Notes: generated from the letters alone by a model not told the origin. A DNA stretch of 64,000 bases from Bugula neritina (GCA_964035545.1 OZ037767.1:12891301-12955300); one strand, 5' to 3'; numbered from the stretch's first letter, positions 1-12,518 are shown. Translations and numbers: made by a program.

Positions 1-147
1 TGTGTACATTTTTTATTTTTGTTTACTGGTATAATTTTCAAACACATTTTGTATGCATATAAAATAAAAAACAATTTTAAAACTCAGGCATGCACATAAA
101 TACAAAGCTACAAAGCTTAAGTTTCGCTGTGATTACAATGTGAATAT
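1..147. other. Flank outside Gypsy-1, no gene seen
   Basis: AT-rich sequence before the first recognisable LTR base. I see no coding potential or repeat structure in it. Confidence 0.5.
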
Positions 148-260
148 TGTAATGGCTAATAGAAGTGTAGTCATGGCGTTTGCTCTATAACCCCCATTTG
201 TAATGCGGAAAAACAATGTGGCCAGTATACGAGCTTCCAATCAAATTTCGAGAAGGCATG

Positions 261-1016
261 CACAGGATAGTTAAGGGCATCCTCACTAAGAATATCATAA
301 ATTTCTCCCGAAATGTAGTTCAGGTTCTTGAATAATATTGCTCTGCGGGTGGCATGCGTGTTGCCTATTTGCAATTGTTTAGCCTAAGATTAAACTACAA
401 CCAATAAGCAGCAACCTTCATTAGGGCTGTGTTATCTATCAACATTCCATTATAGGCGCTACATAAACAAAGTACCAAGCAAGCTATTCATTGTAGCCTG
501 TCGGCTAGCAAGCCTATAATTAGCATGTACGCGCCAATATCTTCTCATCCCTACGTGCTCATTGAAGCATGAAGCACTGCGCGCTGCTAATTTACTATGA
601 AAAAATATGGCATTTTCAGTGTATAAATCACCAATTTGTGGGCAATTTAGAAGAGTTATTGGAAAAAGAAAAAAACTTACCCTGGAGAAATATCTCAGGA
701 TTCCAGCAGTGCAATTTTTATTCAGATATCATGCTTTGCTGCTGAGATATTTTACTGGTACTGAAAAGTCAGCTTTTCAGGCAAAATTGGCCAAAATTGG
801 GCAGTTTTTTGTCTATAACTTTGCAAAAAAAATGAAAATTGAAATTTCCAAAAAACTTACCCTGGAGAAAAAGAAGATCTACAGTATAGTTTTTAAATTT
901 TGACTCTAGCACAATTAGGTGAGATTTTATTTTACTGGTACTGAATTCTTATATGATTACAATGCAAACCTCAGCAAGGTAGTTGCAGCTAAAAGGTTGC
1001 CCTTAACTATCCTGTG
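261..1016. mobile_element. MITE-like element, copy 1 (756 bp, 19-bp terminal inverted repeats)
   Basis: It starts CACAGGATAGTTAAGGGCA and ends with the exact reverse complement. A second copy of identical length lies inverted at 49306-50061. The flanking dinucleotide is TG on both sides here and TA on both sides of copy 2. Both copies carry the same roughly 98-residue Lys-rich open frame (607-903 here), which resembles no transposase I know. The TA duplication of copy 2 suggests a Tc1/mariner-type non-autonomous element. Confidence 0.85.
607..903 (+). CDS. Open frame inside MITE-like element, unknown
   Basis: A 98-residue basic frame starting MAFSVYKSPI and ending in IVFKF. It is open in both copies of the element despite scattered substitutions. 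No catalytic or DNA-binding motif can be seen. It may be chance openness in a young repeat, because the AT-rich palindromic DNA has few stops in this frame. I do not assign a function. Confidence 0.3.
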   Translation: MAFSVYKSPICGQFRRVIGKRKKLTLEKYLRIPAVQFLFRYHALLLRYFTGTEKSAFQAKLAKIGQFFVYNFAKKMKIEISKKLTLEKKKIYSIVFKF

Positions 1017-1295
1017 TGTGACAAACAGTTACCGGAAGACCTACCGGAACAAGAGTAGTAGAGCGACTAGGCTAGCTGTGGATAGATGATATATATCTAA
1101 CTGTAACAATATCAAATATTTTGTATCTTGCCATAAATAAATGTAACTCGTTTTATATTTTATATTGCTGTAAATATACATTCTTATTCACACGGTAGAT
1201 CAAGCGCCGCCTCTTCTCAATTGCATAGTTACAAATGCAGTAATTGAAGGCACATGAAACCCAACACAGTAACATAAGCTCAAAGATTAGAACAT

Positions 1296-1313
1296 TGGTG
1301 GCAGCGGTAGGAT
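1296..1313 (+). other. Primer binding site, tRNA-Leu type
   Basis: TGGTGGCAGCGGTAGGAT lies one base after the 5' LTR. It is complementary, with one mismatch, to the 3' end of an animal tRNA-Leu plus CCA, as I remember that tRNA. Gypsy-3 has the mismatch-free version. Confidence 0.75.
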
Positions 1314-1359
1314 TCACTGTGCGATGCACTCACTATCGAGACAGTAATCTAGAACCGAT

Positions 1360-2069
1360 ATGGCAGAGATTGACACAGGAACACCTCTAGTGGTAGAGGA
1401 ACCAGCTCAACACATGAGAGGGGAGCCTGTTTACCCAGTAATCCGAGAGGGCCCATATCACAAGATGGGGAGGCCTACAGGTACCACCTGGAAGCCCCTA
1501 CTTCTACTGGCAAGGAGGATGTAGAGCAGTTCATTCAAGAATTTAGTGATCTGATAGCCATCATACAATGGCCACCTAGGGTGGCTTTGATTCAACTGCG
1601 GTTGGCAATAACGGAACAGGCCAAGCCGTATGAACAAGTACCTAGCGTTGACGGGATCTTTGCTGCATCACGGGCCCGGTTCGGCATTTCCGCCATAAAC
1701 GCCAGGACCTGTCTACAAGGACTGCGGCGTGACTCATGTACACCCCTCCAAGAGCATGCCGCTACGGTGAAGAAGTTGGCGCAGATCACATATAGCGACT
1801 TGCAACCAGCACACCAAGGGCGCTACACTTTTGACGCCTTTGTACAGTCTCTCCCTGACTTGGGTCTTCACCACCAACTCTTGGCCAGGAGAGTGACTAC
1901 AGTAGAAAAGGCCTTGCAAGAAGGAGAGGCATATCTCCTAGCTATTCAGCTGCACAGAGACTGCGTGATTTCCCGACAAACCAACGTAGATCCCACAGAG
2001 GATAACTCTGATCCGCTCTATGCGGCTCACGTAGCGGCGACTGCTGCCGACCCCGGCCTTGACGCGTAG
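1360..2069 (+). pseudogene. gag: Gypsy-1 gag (frameshifted)
   Basis: The start MAEIDTGTPL fits the related Gypsy-3 start MADEEDIPLQ. The frame shifts near 1470-1520 and continues as an open frame from 1581 to the stop at 2069. The residues VEQFIQEFSDL and QWPPRVALIQLRL, split between frames, match the gag of Gypsy-3. No intact zinc knuckle is visible. Product: a capsid-like structural protein, inactive here. Confidence 0.75.
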
Positions 2070-2624
2070 GTCACAGGCATGACTGAGATGGTTGAGAAGC
2101 TGTTGGCAGTCTTAGCCCACTCCCAACAACAAGCCCCGTTCAAAGATCTGTGCGGCTGCAGTCAAAGCCATCATGGTGGCAGCCAGCCACGTGTTGGGAA
2201 TGCGGCGGCTGTGGACACCTCCGTGTGAAGTACCCTCAGAACAAAAGAGAGTTAAACTCTCATGGCCCGCGAATGTTTCCGCCCACCGCGGGCCGAAAAT
2301 AAAAAACACCTCTCGGGGGAACCGCCATCCGCCCGTACGGATGCGACGACCTACCCCACAGGCATAGCAAGTGCAACCTAGGACGAGTCTACCAGACAGG
2401 CTACCCAGTACCTTCGCGCTGCTGCTTACTAACAGCTTTGATCAGTTACCAGCACCAGAATCTGATAGTGGACAGGACCTGGAGTCTGAGGGAAACTTTT
2501 CCCCCTTAAAGGTTAGCCCGTAACTATAGCAGGCCTCACCAACCACGTCTCAAAGCGGAGGAAGTTTTTCCTGTGGAGACAGAGCATGCTGGGGGAGTGC
2601 GGGTGCAACCTCACAGTGACAGCT

Positions 2625-2990
2625 ATTTTTCACCGGGCAAAGTAGCCGGTAAGGCTGTCACCTTCCTGCTAGATTCAGGGTGCACGACGAACCTCATAAG
2701 CCGCTAGCTCTTTGACACCCTCAGCGCTAGAGACAAGGCTGGGTTAGAACCATATAACGGGGAACATGGCACATTGGCGGGCGGGTCATGTATTCCTTTC
2801 TATGGTATCATCGAGTTGACAGGATGTGTCCGGGATCAGGCCACTTAGGAGACGTTCATTGTCAGTCAACTCAAAGAGGATGCTATCCTCGGGATGCCGT
2901 TCTTGAAAAAGGCACAGGTGCCATAGAGACTTTAGCAAGTCTACAATGATTATGGCCGGGCATGAGCTCACATGTGTTGACAAGTTTGGT
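2625..2990 (+). pseudogene. Gypsy-1 aspartic protease remnant
   Basis: The frame around 2650-2705 reads AVTFLLDSGCTTNLIS, with a DSG in place of the usual DTG retropepsin motif. Gypsy-2 keeps DTG in ATFLLDTGCTTNLL. Stops follow directly, for example in CCGCTAGCTC, so this is a relic. Confidence 0.65.
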
Positions 2991-3539
2991 AGGCCCCTGG
3001 TGGGAGGCGTGTAGATAATAGGGAACTGTACGATACCAAGCCACTTCTATGCCACTATCCACTGCAGGTTAAACCGTAGGCGAGTCTCAAGACTTGAGGT
3101 GGTGGAAGGTGCGCACCAGAAAATCCAACTCGCCAGCAGTCTGAATTAGTTGACTGTGCGGAGAAAGATCTTGGTGCAGTGCGTTAACCCCTTCACAGAG
3201 TCGGTGAAGCTACCGGCTGGGTCCATAGTGGGCAGATTTTACTCCACTCAAGAAAGAGATATAGGACCGTCGTTAGGAGACACAACGGAAGATCTCCGTC
3301 AAACGACATAAGGGAGCCAGGAACCCGTCCCACCACACATCAAATAATTGTACGAGGCAGCCTGTCACGGCTGTGCCTGTAACGGAGAACGCCCGCCTAT
3401 GAAAAAGTTACTGCGCAAGTACAACTACGTATTCAGCAGTGGGAACCATGACGTCGGCCTGACCCAAGCCGTCCGTCATGAGATACCGCTGGCTGCGAGG
3501 ACTGTTCTGTTCTGACAACCTACACATAGGTTGGGGCCG

Positions 3540-6230
3540 AAAAAAAGAAGGAGGTAAGCCGGCAAGTCCGGGATCTTCTGGACCGCAGGCTCATAGAGCC
3601 AGCCCATAGTGCATGGAGCTCACCGATCGTGTTGGTCTGGAAGAAAGACGGGAGTTGGCGGTTCTGTGTGGATTACCGCAAACTTAACAGTGTGACCATA
3701 CAGCAAGCCTACCCTCTTCGCCGTATCGATGAATCTTTAGACGCCTTAGCCGGCAGCAAGTACTTCAGTATGCTAGACTTGCTGAGCGGGTACTGGCAGG
3801 TCCCTCTCAGTCCCGATGCTCAGGATAAGGCTGCATTCATAACATGGGAAGAACTCTGGAAATGGGAAGTGTTGCCATTTGGCTTGACCTCCACCCCGGC
3901 CACTTTTCAAAGACTCATGGAGCAGGTCCTCAGCGGCCTTCACTAGAAAACATTGTTGATCTACCTTGATGGCATCGTCGTAATCTCCCCAGATTTCACG
4001 ATTCACCTCAGCCGTCTGAGAGAAGTTTTTGGACGACTCAGATGTGCCGGTCGAAAGCTGAAACCTTTTAAGTGCGCTTTGCGACAGCTGGAGGTTAAGT
4101 ACCTGGGGTACGTCGTCGGTCGAAACAGCGTGGCGATGGATCTTGAAAAGGCACGGGCAGTGGAAGACTGGGTCACCCCCCAGAATTTACCCAGACTGCC
4201 TGCATTCCTGGGCTTGGTAGGGTTTTACCGGCAATACATACCAAACTTAGTAGAAATAGCACAGCCGCTAAACCGGCTCACCACAAAGGAAGTTCCTTGG
4301 CAGTGATCTCTGGTCAAACAACAGGCGTTCGACCGCCTTAAAGGCTGCTTGCTAAAAGCACCTAACTTGGCGTACCCTGACCTCAATCGAGAGTACATCT
4401 TGGACACAGACGCCAGTGACCACAATGTCGGCGCTGTGTTTTCACATGTTCAGGAGGGCCGAGAGGCGGTAGTAGCCTACTACAGTAAGTCTCTCTCAGT
4501 TACTGAAAAGAATTACTGCACTACCAGTAAGGAACTTTTGGCAGTAATCAAAGCAGTAAAGCATTTTCGGCCTTATCTGTACAGCAGACAGTTCCGGTTG
4601 CGTACGGCCTATGGCTTAGTGATTTGGCTGTACAAGACAGCATAACCATCAAGTCAGGTCGACTGGTGGCTCGAAATCCTGGTCGAGTTTTTTTATTTGA
4701 TAGAACACCGACTTGGCAAGAAACACGGCAATGCAAATGGCTTGAGCAGGCGACCAAATGGGGGATGTAGACAGTGTTTCGCTATTGAGAAGTGGGATGG
4801 AGGCCCCTCATGATTCAATTTAGAGACACTGAATGACAACGGGATGGAGCATTGTTGAAACCATGGCCAACTAAAACCAATAGCTGGCAAGGATACGGAG
4901 GCTGTAAAGGCCTTTCCTCACCAACCTCATCTTGACCTGTAACGTCACAGAGCTGAGGAAACTCCAGGAAAGTCTTCTAGGGGTGGTAGTCAGCGTGTAT
5001 TGGGCCAAGAAGAAAAAGAGGCGGCCTAGTGAAGAACAACTGAAGCAGGAATTCGTCGAATTCCTGCTGTTCTGCCAGCGTTGGGACTCACTGGGAATCA
5101 ACGATAATGGACTGCTAGCCATCACGCTAGCTGCCAACAGCAGACAAACGGCTGCCATACGCTGAGAGTTTATTTGGGATACCTACAAGCAGGTTCACGC
5201 AAAAATACAAAGGGTGATCACCAAGCTACAACTCCGGTGGTACTGGCCCAAGGATGGGGCGCGACGTGCGGCTCAGAATGAGACAGTGCGATGTCTGCCA
5301 GGCCAGTAAGCATGGTTGTCTTTCTGGTGAAGCGGGACAGCGGAGGTTATATGCTGGCCGGCCTTGGCAAGTGGTAGCTGTCAACCTGGCCGGGCCCATA
5401 CCCTCAACACCTCGAAACAACAAATGGATATTGGTACTAACGGACCACTTTACTAAGTGGGCTGATGCTCTGGCTATTACAGAAGCATCGGCTCCTACGA
5501 TGGCCAGAACGCTAGATTAGAATGTATACTGTTACTTTGGCCTCCCCGAACAGATACATTTGGACAAAGGCGCTCAGTTCCAGTTTCAACTGATGAGTGA
5601 CCTCTGTTGCCTCTGGGGGTGAACCACAGCAAGACTACTCTCTACCATTCACAAGGTAACAGGGTGGTAGAGCGCAATAACCGTATGCTGGGTGATGCGC
5701 TCCTGCTCCTCGTCCGCGGTCAAGAGAAATGGGACATGGTGCTCCTGCAAGTCATGCGGGCTTATCACAGCACTCTACACACCAATACTAGTGAGACCCC
5801 CAACCTCTTGATGCTCGGTCAAGAAATCCGGGTTCCTGACTACTTTACCTACCACGTTCCTGACCATGAGATCTCTGCCCATAAGTATGTAGGTGAACTG
5901 GTAGAACGTATGAGGGCTGCACACAAAATGCTTCGAGAGAAGCAATGGCTGGTGCAGACCGAGGATTCTGATAAGCCTCTTCTCTATTAGGTAAAGGATT
6001 GAGTCTGGATGGCCAACCACCGCAGGCGTCGCAGACAAGCGGCTAAATTACAGCCCAAGTTTGTGGGCCCCTACCTGGTAGTCGAGGTAATGCCCAACCA
6101 TACCTTCAAGATCAAGTGCTTGGAACATGTGTCTATTCAGAATGAGGCTAACTTGAAGCCGTATTGGGCTAACTCTGATGCGGTGGGAGAAGCCCCCCCA
6201 TTGCTGGAGCTCAAGAGGCAGACTGCAATG
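3540..6230 (+). pseudogene. pol: Gypsy-1 pol: RT, RNase H, integrase (broken)
   Basis: RT: WRFCVDYRKLNSVT and LPFGLTSTPATFQRL are clear at 3629-3946. The catalytic box at 3953 reads YLDG, so one of the two essential Asp residues is lost. RNase H: ILDTDASDHNVGAV near 4396. Integrase: CDVCQ zinc-binding remnant near 5290, then YHSQGNRVVERNNRML near 5645 with the catalytic Glu. The C-terminal part reads AAKLQPKFVGPYLV near 6045. Stops at about 3943, 4304, 5517 and 5988 break the frame. Confidence 0.85.
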
Positions 6231-6375
6231 AGCAGGCAACAGCAGCACGGACCTGAGTATGAGGTCACAGTGCCGCGGGAGGAAGATCTAGGAAGAGACA
6301 AGCGATCATTTCCACCACCACAAGTGCAAACCAGATCTGACGCCCTCACTTCCAGAACTCGAGCCGGGCCTGGAA

Positions 6376-7523
6376 GTGGAGACCCCTGCAGAGGAGAGGC
6401 ACCTCACCGTGAAAACCTTTGGAAAAGTCGAGGCGGAGCCATTCATCTCCAAACCGGTAGCCCCACCCGTAGAGCTTTCGAGTCCACTAATAGAAGCACC
6501 GTCCTTTTTAGAGAGGGGCCAACACAGCAGACAACCTTCAACTTACTTCCAGGATTTCGTGTGTGACTGCGTTGGAAGCGGTCCAACGATAAGTTATGTG
6601 AAAGGTTGTCATACCGAGTGTGAGAGTTGTAGACTTGGGAGAGAAAGTGAAAATAACTTTTACGAGAGCGGAGCAGTGAGTGGAATCAATCCGCCCGAGG
6701 CAAAGAGCCCCAGTCACGTGCAACAAACACCCTGTTTAGCCCTTTCTTTTGCTGACATTGTTAATGGCAGACGTGTAAACACTTTTTCTTCAAAATTATC
6801 CTCAAACGTTGAGTATGCCTAAGAGTACCAAGTTCAGAAGTAAGTCACTCTAAATCAGTATCCTTATCTATAGAAACGGGTCTGTTATCAGCTAATCCTG
6901 GCTTGATTGATTCACTTGAGTCAGAGTTACTGGAAACCATGTCACTTACATATGACAACAAAGACATAGTAATGGCTGACAATCTTTTAGATCTTGAGCT
7001 AGACACTATGGTTCTTAGTCAGTCTACGCATTCAACTACTGTCTATCGAGTGCCTTATAAAAGGGTTCGTGACTCTCAGACTACAGAACGCCGGTTTTTA
7101 CAAGAATTATATTGTAACGATCAACCTCGATCTAACAATAATTCTGCTCTTTTAGACACCACTCGTGCTCTGCCTCTTTCAGGGATGCCCTCACTAGAAA
7201 TGGCCTGGGATCTGGATTGCACGCAATCCACCACAACGCTTCCAGTGACTAGCCGCAAATTACCACACGCTTTCAAGACCAAGCTTTGTTGGACGGCGCT
7301 GGAGACGGAGCGCATCATTTTACAAAAAGGGGTAATGCTGACAATACCACCTGCTATCTATGTCCGCAGCACTTTACGACCCCCGCAGGCTGCGAGTCTA
7401 CATACCGCAACACTATGTCACCACTTTCTGCTGATGCAGGGAATACAGTTATCATCAAGACTATGTATTACAGCACCAACGCACAATGAATTGCTTCACG
7501 GGACACATCTTCGATGTAAATAA
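6376..7523 (+). pseudogene. Gypsy-1 post-integrase reading frames, unknown
   Basis: Two long frames (6376-6822 and 6903-7523) follow pol where some Gypsy elements carry an env or accessory gene. The first contains RQPSTYFQDFVCD, which fits the tail of a Gypsy polyprotein. The second, 206 residues, has no signal peptide or membrane helix that I can see, so I do not call it envelope. A different frame near 7340 contains CYLCPQHF, a weak CxxC hint only. Confidence 0.4.
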
Positions 7524-7581
7524 ATTGTCATACCCCACATTCTTCGAGCTAATTCAACCCTTTTTGTAGGACCCATCTAAC

Positions 7582-7960
7582 TTGGAACGATTGCTACAAG
7601 AATTTCCAGCTCTCAGGGCCTTTACCCAAGGACCTGTTCCCAAACCTCCAAACTACAGGAAACCCGGTGCTACTCACAAGGAACCTAACCCCTTGTCCTT
7701 ACCTGGTTCCCTGCTCCACGTTGTGCAGCAGCGAGTAGATTTCCAATCCTCCCGCACAAGAAAGGTGGTGGAACTCTCCTTCTCTGCCCAGAACTCATTC
7801 TTCAGCCCGAAACTTGAGAGAGATAGAAAGCCACATGACAGAATTAGAAGGAGAGATACACAGACTTTCCCCTAGGATATTAGCAACAGCAAAAGAATTA
7901 CAGACCCTACGGGATTCAGTCTCTAGACTCAAGCGGTCAGAACGTAACAAGTGAGCACTA
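7582..7960 (+). pseudogene. Gypsy-1 3' accessory frame with coiled-coil end
   Basis: A 97-residue frame ends at 7875. Overlapping it in another frame, a stretch near 7840-7953 reads as a charged helix containing ELQTLRDSVSRLKRSE, with heptad-like spacing of Leu and Val. The two frames may be one gene after a frameshift. Function unknown. Confidence 0.35.
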
Positions 7961-8303
7961 GCCTGCTACCTGCGTGATACTCATCCAGCCTGTGTGGCAC
8001 ATTCTCTATCTCATTTTCATTTGAGACAATCTGTGTGATGTTCTTCCAGTACATTGCCGATATTTGCCCGACCCTGTAACGTGCTTAATATCTAGCATGG
8101 TTAATCATGTGTTTATATCTTTCTTTATTTTATATATATATCAGGCGCAATTTTATTTGGATGGTATCCGTCTTTCTTTTATTTTGTTTTATATTTTTTT
8201 GGATGCATGTACAGATTATATCTTACATTTTGCATATTTTGTTTGGTACACTTCTCTGCTATAGTATAATTCTCAGGAAGTGGACTTCCTGCTGGAGGGG
8301 TGG

Positions 8304-8662
8304 TGTAATGGCTAATAGAACTGCAGTCATGGCGTTTGCTCTATAACGTTTATTTGTAATGCTGATCGAAACAATTTGGCCAGTATACGAGCATTTACTG
8401 AAGGACCTATTGAAACAAAAGTAGTAGAGCGACTAGGCTAGTTGTAAATAGATGATATATATCTAGCTGTAACGATATATTGAATATTTTGTATCTTGCC
8501 ATAACTAAATGTAACTCGTTTTATATTTTATATTGTTGCATATATACATTCTTATTCACCCTGTACATCAAGCGCCGTCTCTTCTTGATTGCATAGTTAA
8601 AAATGTAGTCATTGAAAGCACATGAAACCCATCATAGTAACATAATCTCAAGAATTATAACA
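8304..8662 (+). repeat. 3' LTR of Gypsy-1
   Basis: It is preceded by the purine-rich tract CTGGAGGGGTGG at about 8291-8302, the usual plus-strand primer. The body matches 148-260 plus 1017-1294. Confidence 0.85.
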
Positions 8663-8825
8663 ATACGAATAGAATGATGCTTGCAACAACCGTTTTACAC
8701 AAGATACATTACAGTTGCTATAAATGTAAAACTTGTTAATTGAATGCAAATAGGCATAGCAATACTACTTAATTTATGCTATTTTTAAAATTTTTAGTAT
8801 ATGTTCGACATGTATATTATATGCA

Positions 8826-9125
<300 letters not shown>

Positions 9126-9366
9126 TTAATAACTTTTGAAAAAAGATTTTTGGTTCAATTTGCATATTTAGTTATAGTTTTAAAATTTGTTGGTTGTCAA
9201 TTGCTATCAAAAAAGATTTATAAGCGTTATAATTGTTATCTTTATCTATTTAAAGTAAAGCTTTTTAACAATTTTGTAGTTTTAGCATAGATTATCATAC
9301 TAATACTGCATATCACTTGATCAATATGCATTATAAGCATTTCCAAGGTTGTTAGTGTATTTTTAG

Positions 9367-10530
9367 TTGTGACTGCATCACCAGTAATATTAGATGTGAA
9401 TCAATGTAACAACCCAGATATGAATGATTGTAGTCTTGATGCTGAATGCACTAATACTGACGGATATTACATTTGCACTTGTAATGAAGGTGAGTTTATA
9501 TGTGCGTGTGTTTGTGGGTTTGTGTGTGCATGCCATGCGTGCTTGCACAAAACAATATGCATAAAGCCTAAGGACTACAGTTGAACATGATGTTAAATTA
9601 CCAGCATTACTCTAGTATATAAATACTATAACAATATGTACATTCTAACACTATAATATGAAAATATTTATTTGAACTAACACAATTGTGATTATACTCA
9701 TTTTGCAATGTATAATAAATCACATGTATTGGTGGTTGCTGCTCACAAGTTATACACAAGTTTCTTAGATATTAAATTTTTTTTTTGCCGTTACAGAATA
9801 CCCTGCATATTTCTCATAGCTCTTGGATTTGAGAGGTAGGATTTGTGCTCAATCCTGTGAGAATTTTGCTTGTCAAACAACCCACGTCTGTAAGCAGGTA
9901 CCTGAAGATGAGCTAAAATGTGCTTGTGAAGGTAACAGACATTTTGCTTTACAGGTTATGATTTACTTATTGTTTGTTGCAGTGCGTATGATAATATATA
10001 TAAGTAATACAAAAATAAGTAGCTGCGTCTCTTTTGTAATAGTCAACGAAAAATTTGATTTTTTTTTTATATTTCTATACTCATGCGTTTTCTATCTAAG
10101 TTGTATTTTATGTTTTGACTTTGAAACCAAGCGGAAGCAAAGATTGTTGAAACATTTGATCTAGTGTTTTAATTGTAAATTATAATTGTTGCTTTTTACA
10201 GCATTGTGTGTTTTGTTTGAAAACTTGTATACATATTAGTTACAAAACCTTAAATTAAAAGTGCGACAATTGATTTGAAATGTAACAAACTATGAACATA
10301 TTGTATGCTGCAGCCGGCTATAAAACCTAAATTCTAATATACTTAACTTTGTTTATTGTGCTCACTGGATATAGATAGTAGTAGGTAGAATCTCTCTTCT
10401 CACAGTCACAGTGATCATTATCACACTGTGTGCCTGCTGCTTCAAGGGAGCTATAGCTCCAACGGTAAAACTCAAAGGATTCACAAGGAATAGAAAACAT
10501 GACCATGTATATGAATTCTTTCAACAATAG
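9367..10530 (+). pseudogene. 3' end of a broken metalloprotease paralogue (EGF, follistatin-like, TM exons)
   Basis: Three exons match the last exons of gene A in order. Exon 9367-9489 (123 nt) encodes DVNQCNNPDMNDC and DGYYICTC, a calcium-binding EGF type. Exon 9797-9931 (135 nt) encodes GRICAQSCENFAC, the six-Cys follistatin-like motif. Exon 10379-10530 encodes a hydrophobic helix with VTVIIITLCACC and a basic tail ending at TAG 10528. The first two lengths and phases equal gene A exons 21 and 22. A nonsense TAG at 9817-9819 replaces the Glu codon of the paralogue. No upstream exons are found; the TA repeat and Gypsy-1 lie there. I infer a dead third copy. Confidence 0.8.
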
Positions 10531-12288
10531 AAGAATGAGAGCTCCAACTCACTTTTATGCTGACAGAAATTAAGCAATGCGCCTGTATAGCAGTGTTTAT
10601 TTTTATTACAATATGTAGCCCAGGTTTTGCTTTGAACTGTTATTCCCTGCTTTTATTTATATTTATATTGTTTATAAGACCTCCTTCTTGAAAATAATGG
10701 TCACTATATAATTAAATTACTTTGCTTGATCGTTATGAATCAAAGTTTTCACTTTTATTTTTTTATGGTATTTCCAATATAGTTTTGCACCTTGTTTGGA
10801 AATCAACAAAATCACTTTTCACTAAATTTTGAGCACAACTCAAATAGAAAAAGCTACTTCACTAATCTGATATAGGATGCCATTTTTATATGCTATAACA
10901 CTGGTTTTGGTAGTTTGCATTTTGGTTTGTGTGATTCAGTTATTTAAAATACATTATATTAAAAATAAAAATTTCGATACGGAAATGCATTTATCATGAA
11001 ATAAATATAATAGTATTATTAGAGCCTGCAATATTTGGCTTAAGTTTGTGACAAAACTGTAAGCATCATGCCATAAAAAATGAAATAATTGAAAGAGCTA
11101 AATATTAGTGATATTATAAAATGTTGTGAGCTAAAAGTTATTAAAATTTTTTGATCTAGAAAACAATTTAAATAATAAATGTCATTCTAACTTTATGCTT
11201 TAAAATAAATACAAGATCTTTTTAAGGAGTGCTTGAACATAAATTTTCAAAACCAATGTTGGCCATCTCCAACTGCTATAGTAAACTATACATGTTATAA
11301 AGCATGAAATAGAAAATGAGATAATGCTTGATAGTACAGAAATTGATGTTGTTATGAAGAATTTTTGCTTTCTTTAACGAGCTCAAAATTTATGCTTTCT
11401 CTGATTATTATACGTAAGCTACTTGTTTTTTATATACTTGTATTAGCTTTGCATTTCTAAAAATTTAGAATGGCATTTATGGCACCTATATGAATGCAAA
11501 TTTTTACAATATATTAGTCAAACGAACAAGCTTAAAAGTCCACTGAAAACTAGTAAGAGTATATAGTAACTATAACATAATAACAGTAAAAAGTATGTAT
11601 ACAACATTAACTTTGTAATGCTATAAAATATTTGATATAATATAAATGTAAGGCATGCTTTGAACGAATTTTTGTTATTGGTCTCTTCAAAACAAAAACA
11701 GTGCTCATTTGAAATATTTCTTGATGATTATTTGAAAAAAAAATCACCAATTAAACTCTAAAAATGCAATATCTTTGTTTAATTATTCTATTGAATCAAA
11801 AATAAAAAAAGCTTTTTATTAGCTTATAATCAAACAGAAATAGTTATTGCGTCATTTCAAAATACGTAAGTAAGTTTGATTCATAAACTGAAAGTAGAGT
11901 AACATGTTACCCCACCCAGCATGTAATATGAGTATCATAGCATCCAGTAGGTCAATTATATTGTCTAGAATAAGTGGTTCAGCCTTACCTCATTGATTTC
12001 TATTTGTATAGTTTCTATTTAAGCTCTTACAATTGGAATAATACTCGCTATTGTTAACAATAGATTTATACAATAGTGTCAGTGCATATATAGAGTCAGG
12101 CGTGACCATTTTTGCAATCAACTATAAAGAATAAAACACTGCGATGTTTTTGCAATGTAATAGTTTGCTTACTGTTTGTCAAGCAAGCAAGACATGTAAA
12201 GATACTGGTAGTCAAAGTGTTGCATGAAAATCTGTGAGAGATAATTGTCGAAAAGATTTATCCTCCGTTATAACTCAACTATATTATA
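10531..12288. other. Intergenic region upstream of gene A
   Basis: AT-rich, with no coding exon, repeat element or RNA gene that I can recognise. It must hold the promoter of gene A. No clear TATA box or other element stands out. Confidence 0.5.
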
Positions 12289-12424
12289 ATGGAGCAGATA
12301 CTGTTTCTGATCCTTGTACTGGCTGCTACTAGCAATTCAGGTTTGTGTATGTGTAAATCAACATTCTGTACTTTGAATAGTGGCTAAAATATTGAATAAA
12401 GTATATAATATATATATATATAAT

Positions 12425-12518
<94 letters not shown>

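Larger units (their letters stand above)
148..1294 (+). repeat. 5' LTR of Gypsy-1, split by an insertion
   Basis: Bases 148-260 and 1017-1294 together match the 3' LTR at 8304-8662. Shared stretches include CTAATAGAA, GTCATGGCGTTTGCTCTATA and AATGTAACTCGTTTTATATT. The intervening 261-1016 is a separate inverted-repeat element. About 30 bp next to the insertion have no counterpart in the 3' LTR. Confidence 0.85.
148..8662 (+). mobile_element. Gypsy-1: decayed Ty3/Gypsy LTR retrotransposon
   Basis: The element runs 5' LTR, tRNA-Leu-type primer site, gag, protease, reverse transcriptase, RNase H, integrase, extra 3' reading frames, 3' LTR. Both LTRs begin TGTAATGGCTAATAGAA and end in ACA. Domain order PR-RT-RH-IN is that of Ty3/Gypsy. 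The genes are broken by many in-frame stops and frameshifts, so it is not autonomous. The 5' LTR is split by a 756-bp inverted-repeat element. Flanks (AATAT left, ATACG right) show no convincing target duplication. Gypsy-2 and Gypsy-3 in this window have closely related pol genes and the same kind of primer site. Confidence 0.9.

Noticed and set aside
6903-7523. Envelope gene in Gypsy-1
   Set aside because: No signal peptide, membrane helix or Cys pattern of an envelope is visible in the 206-residue frame.
148-8662. Target-site duplication for Gypsy-1
   Set aside because: AATAT and ATACG do not match well enough to claim one.
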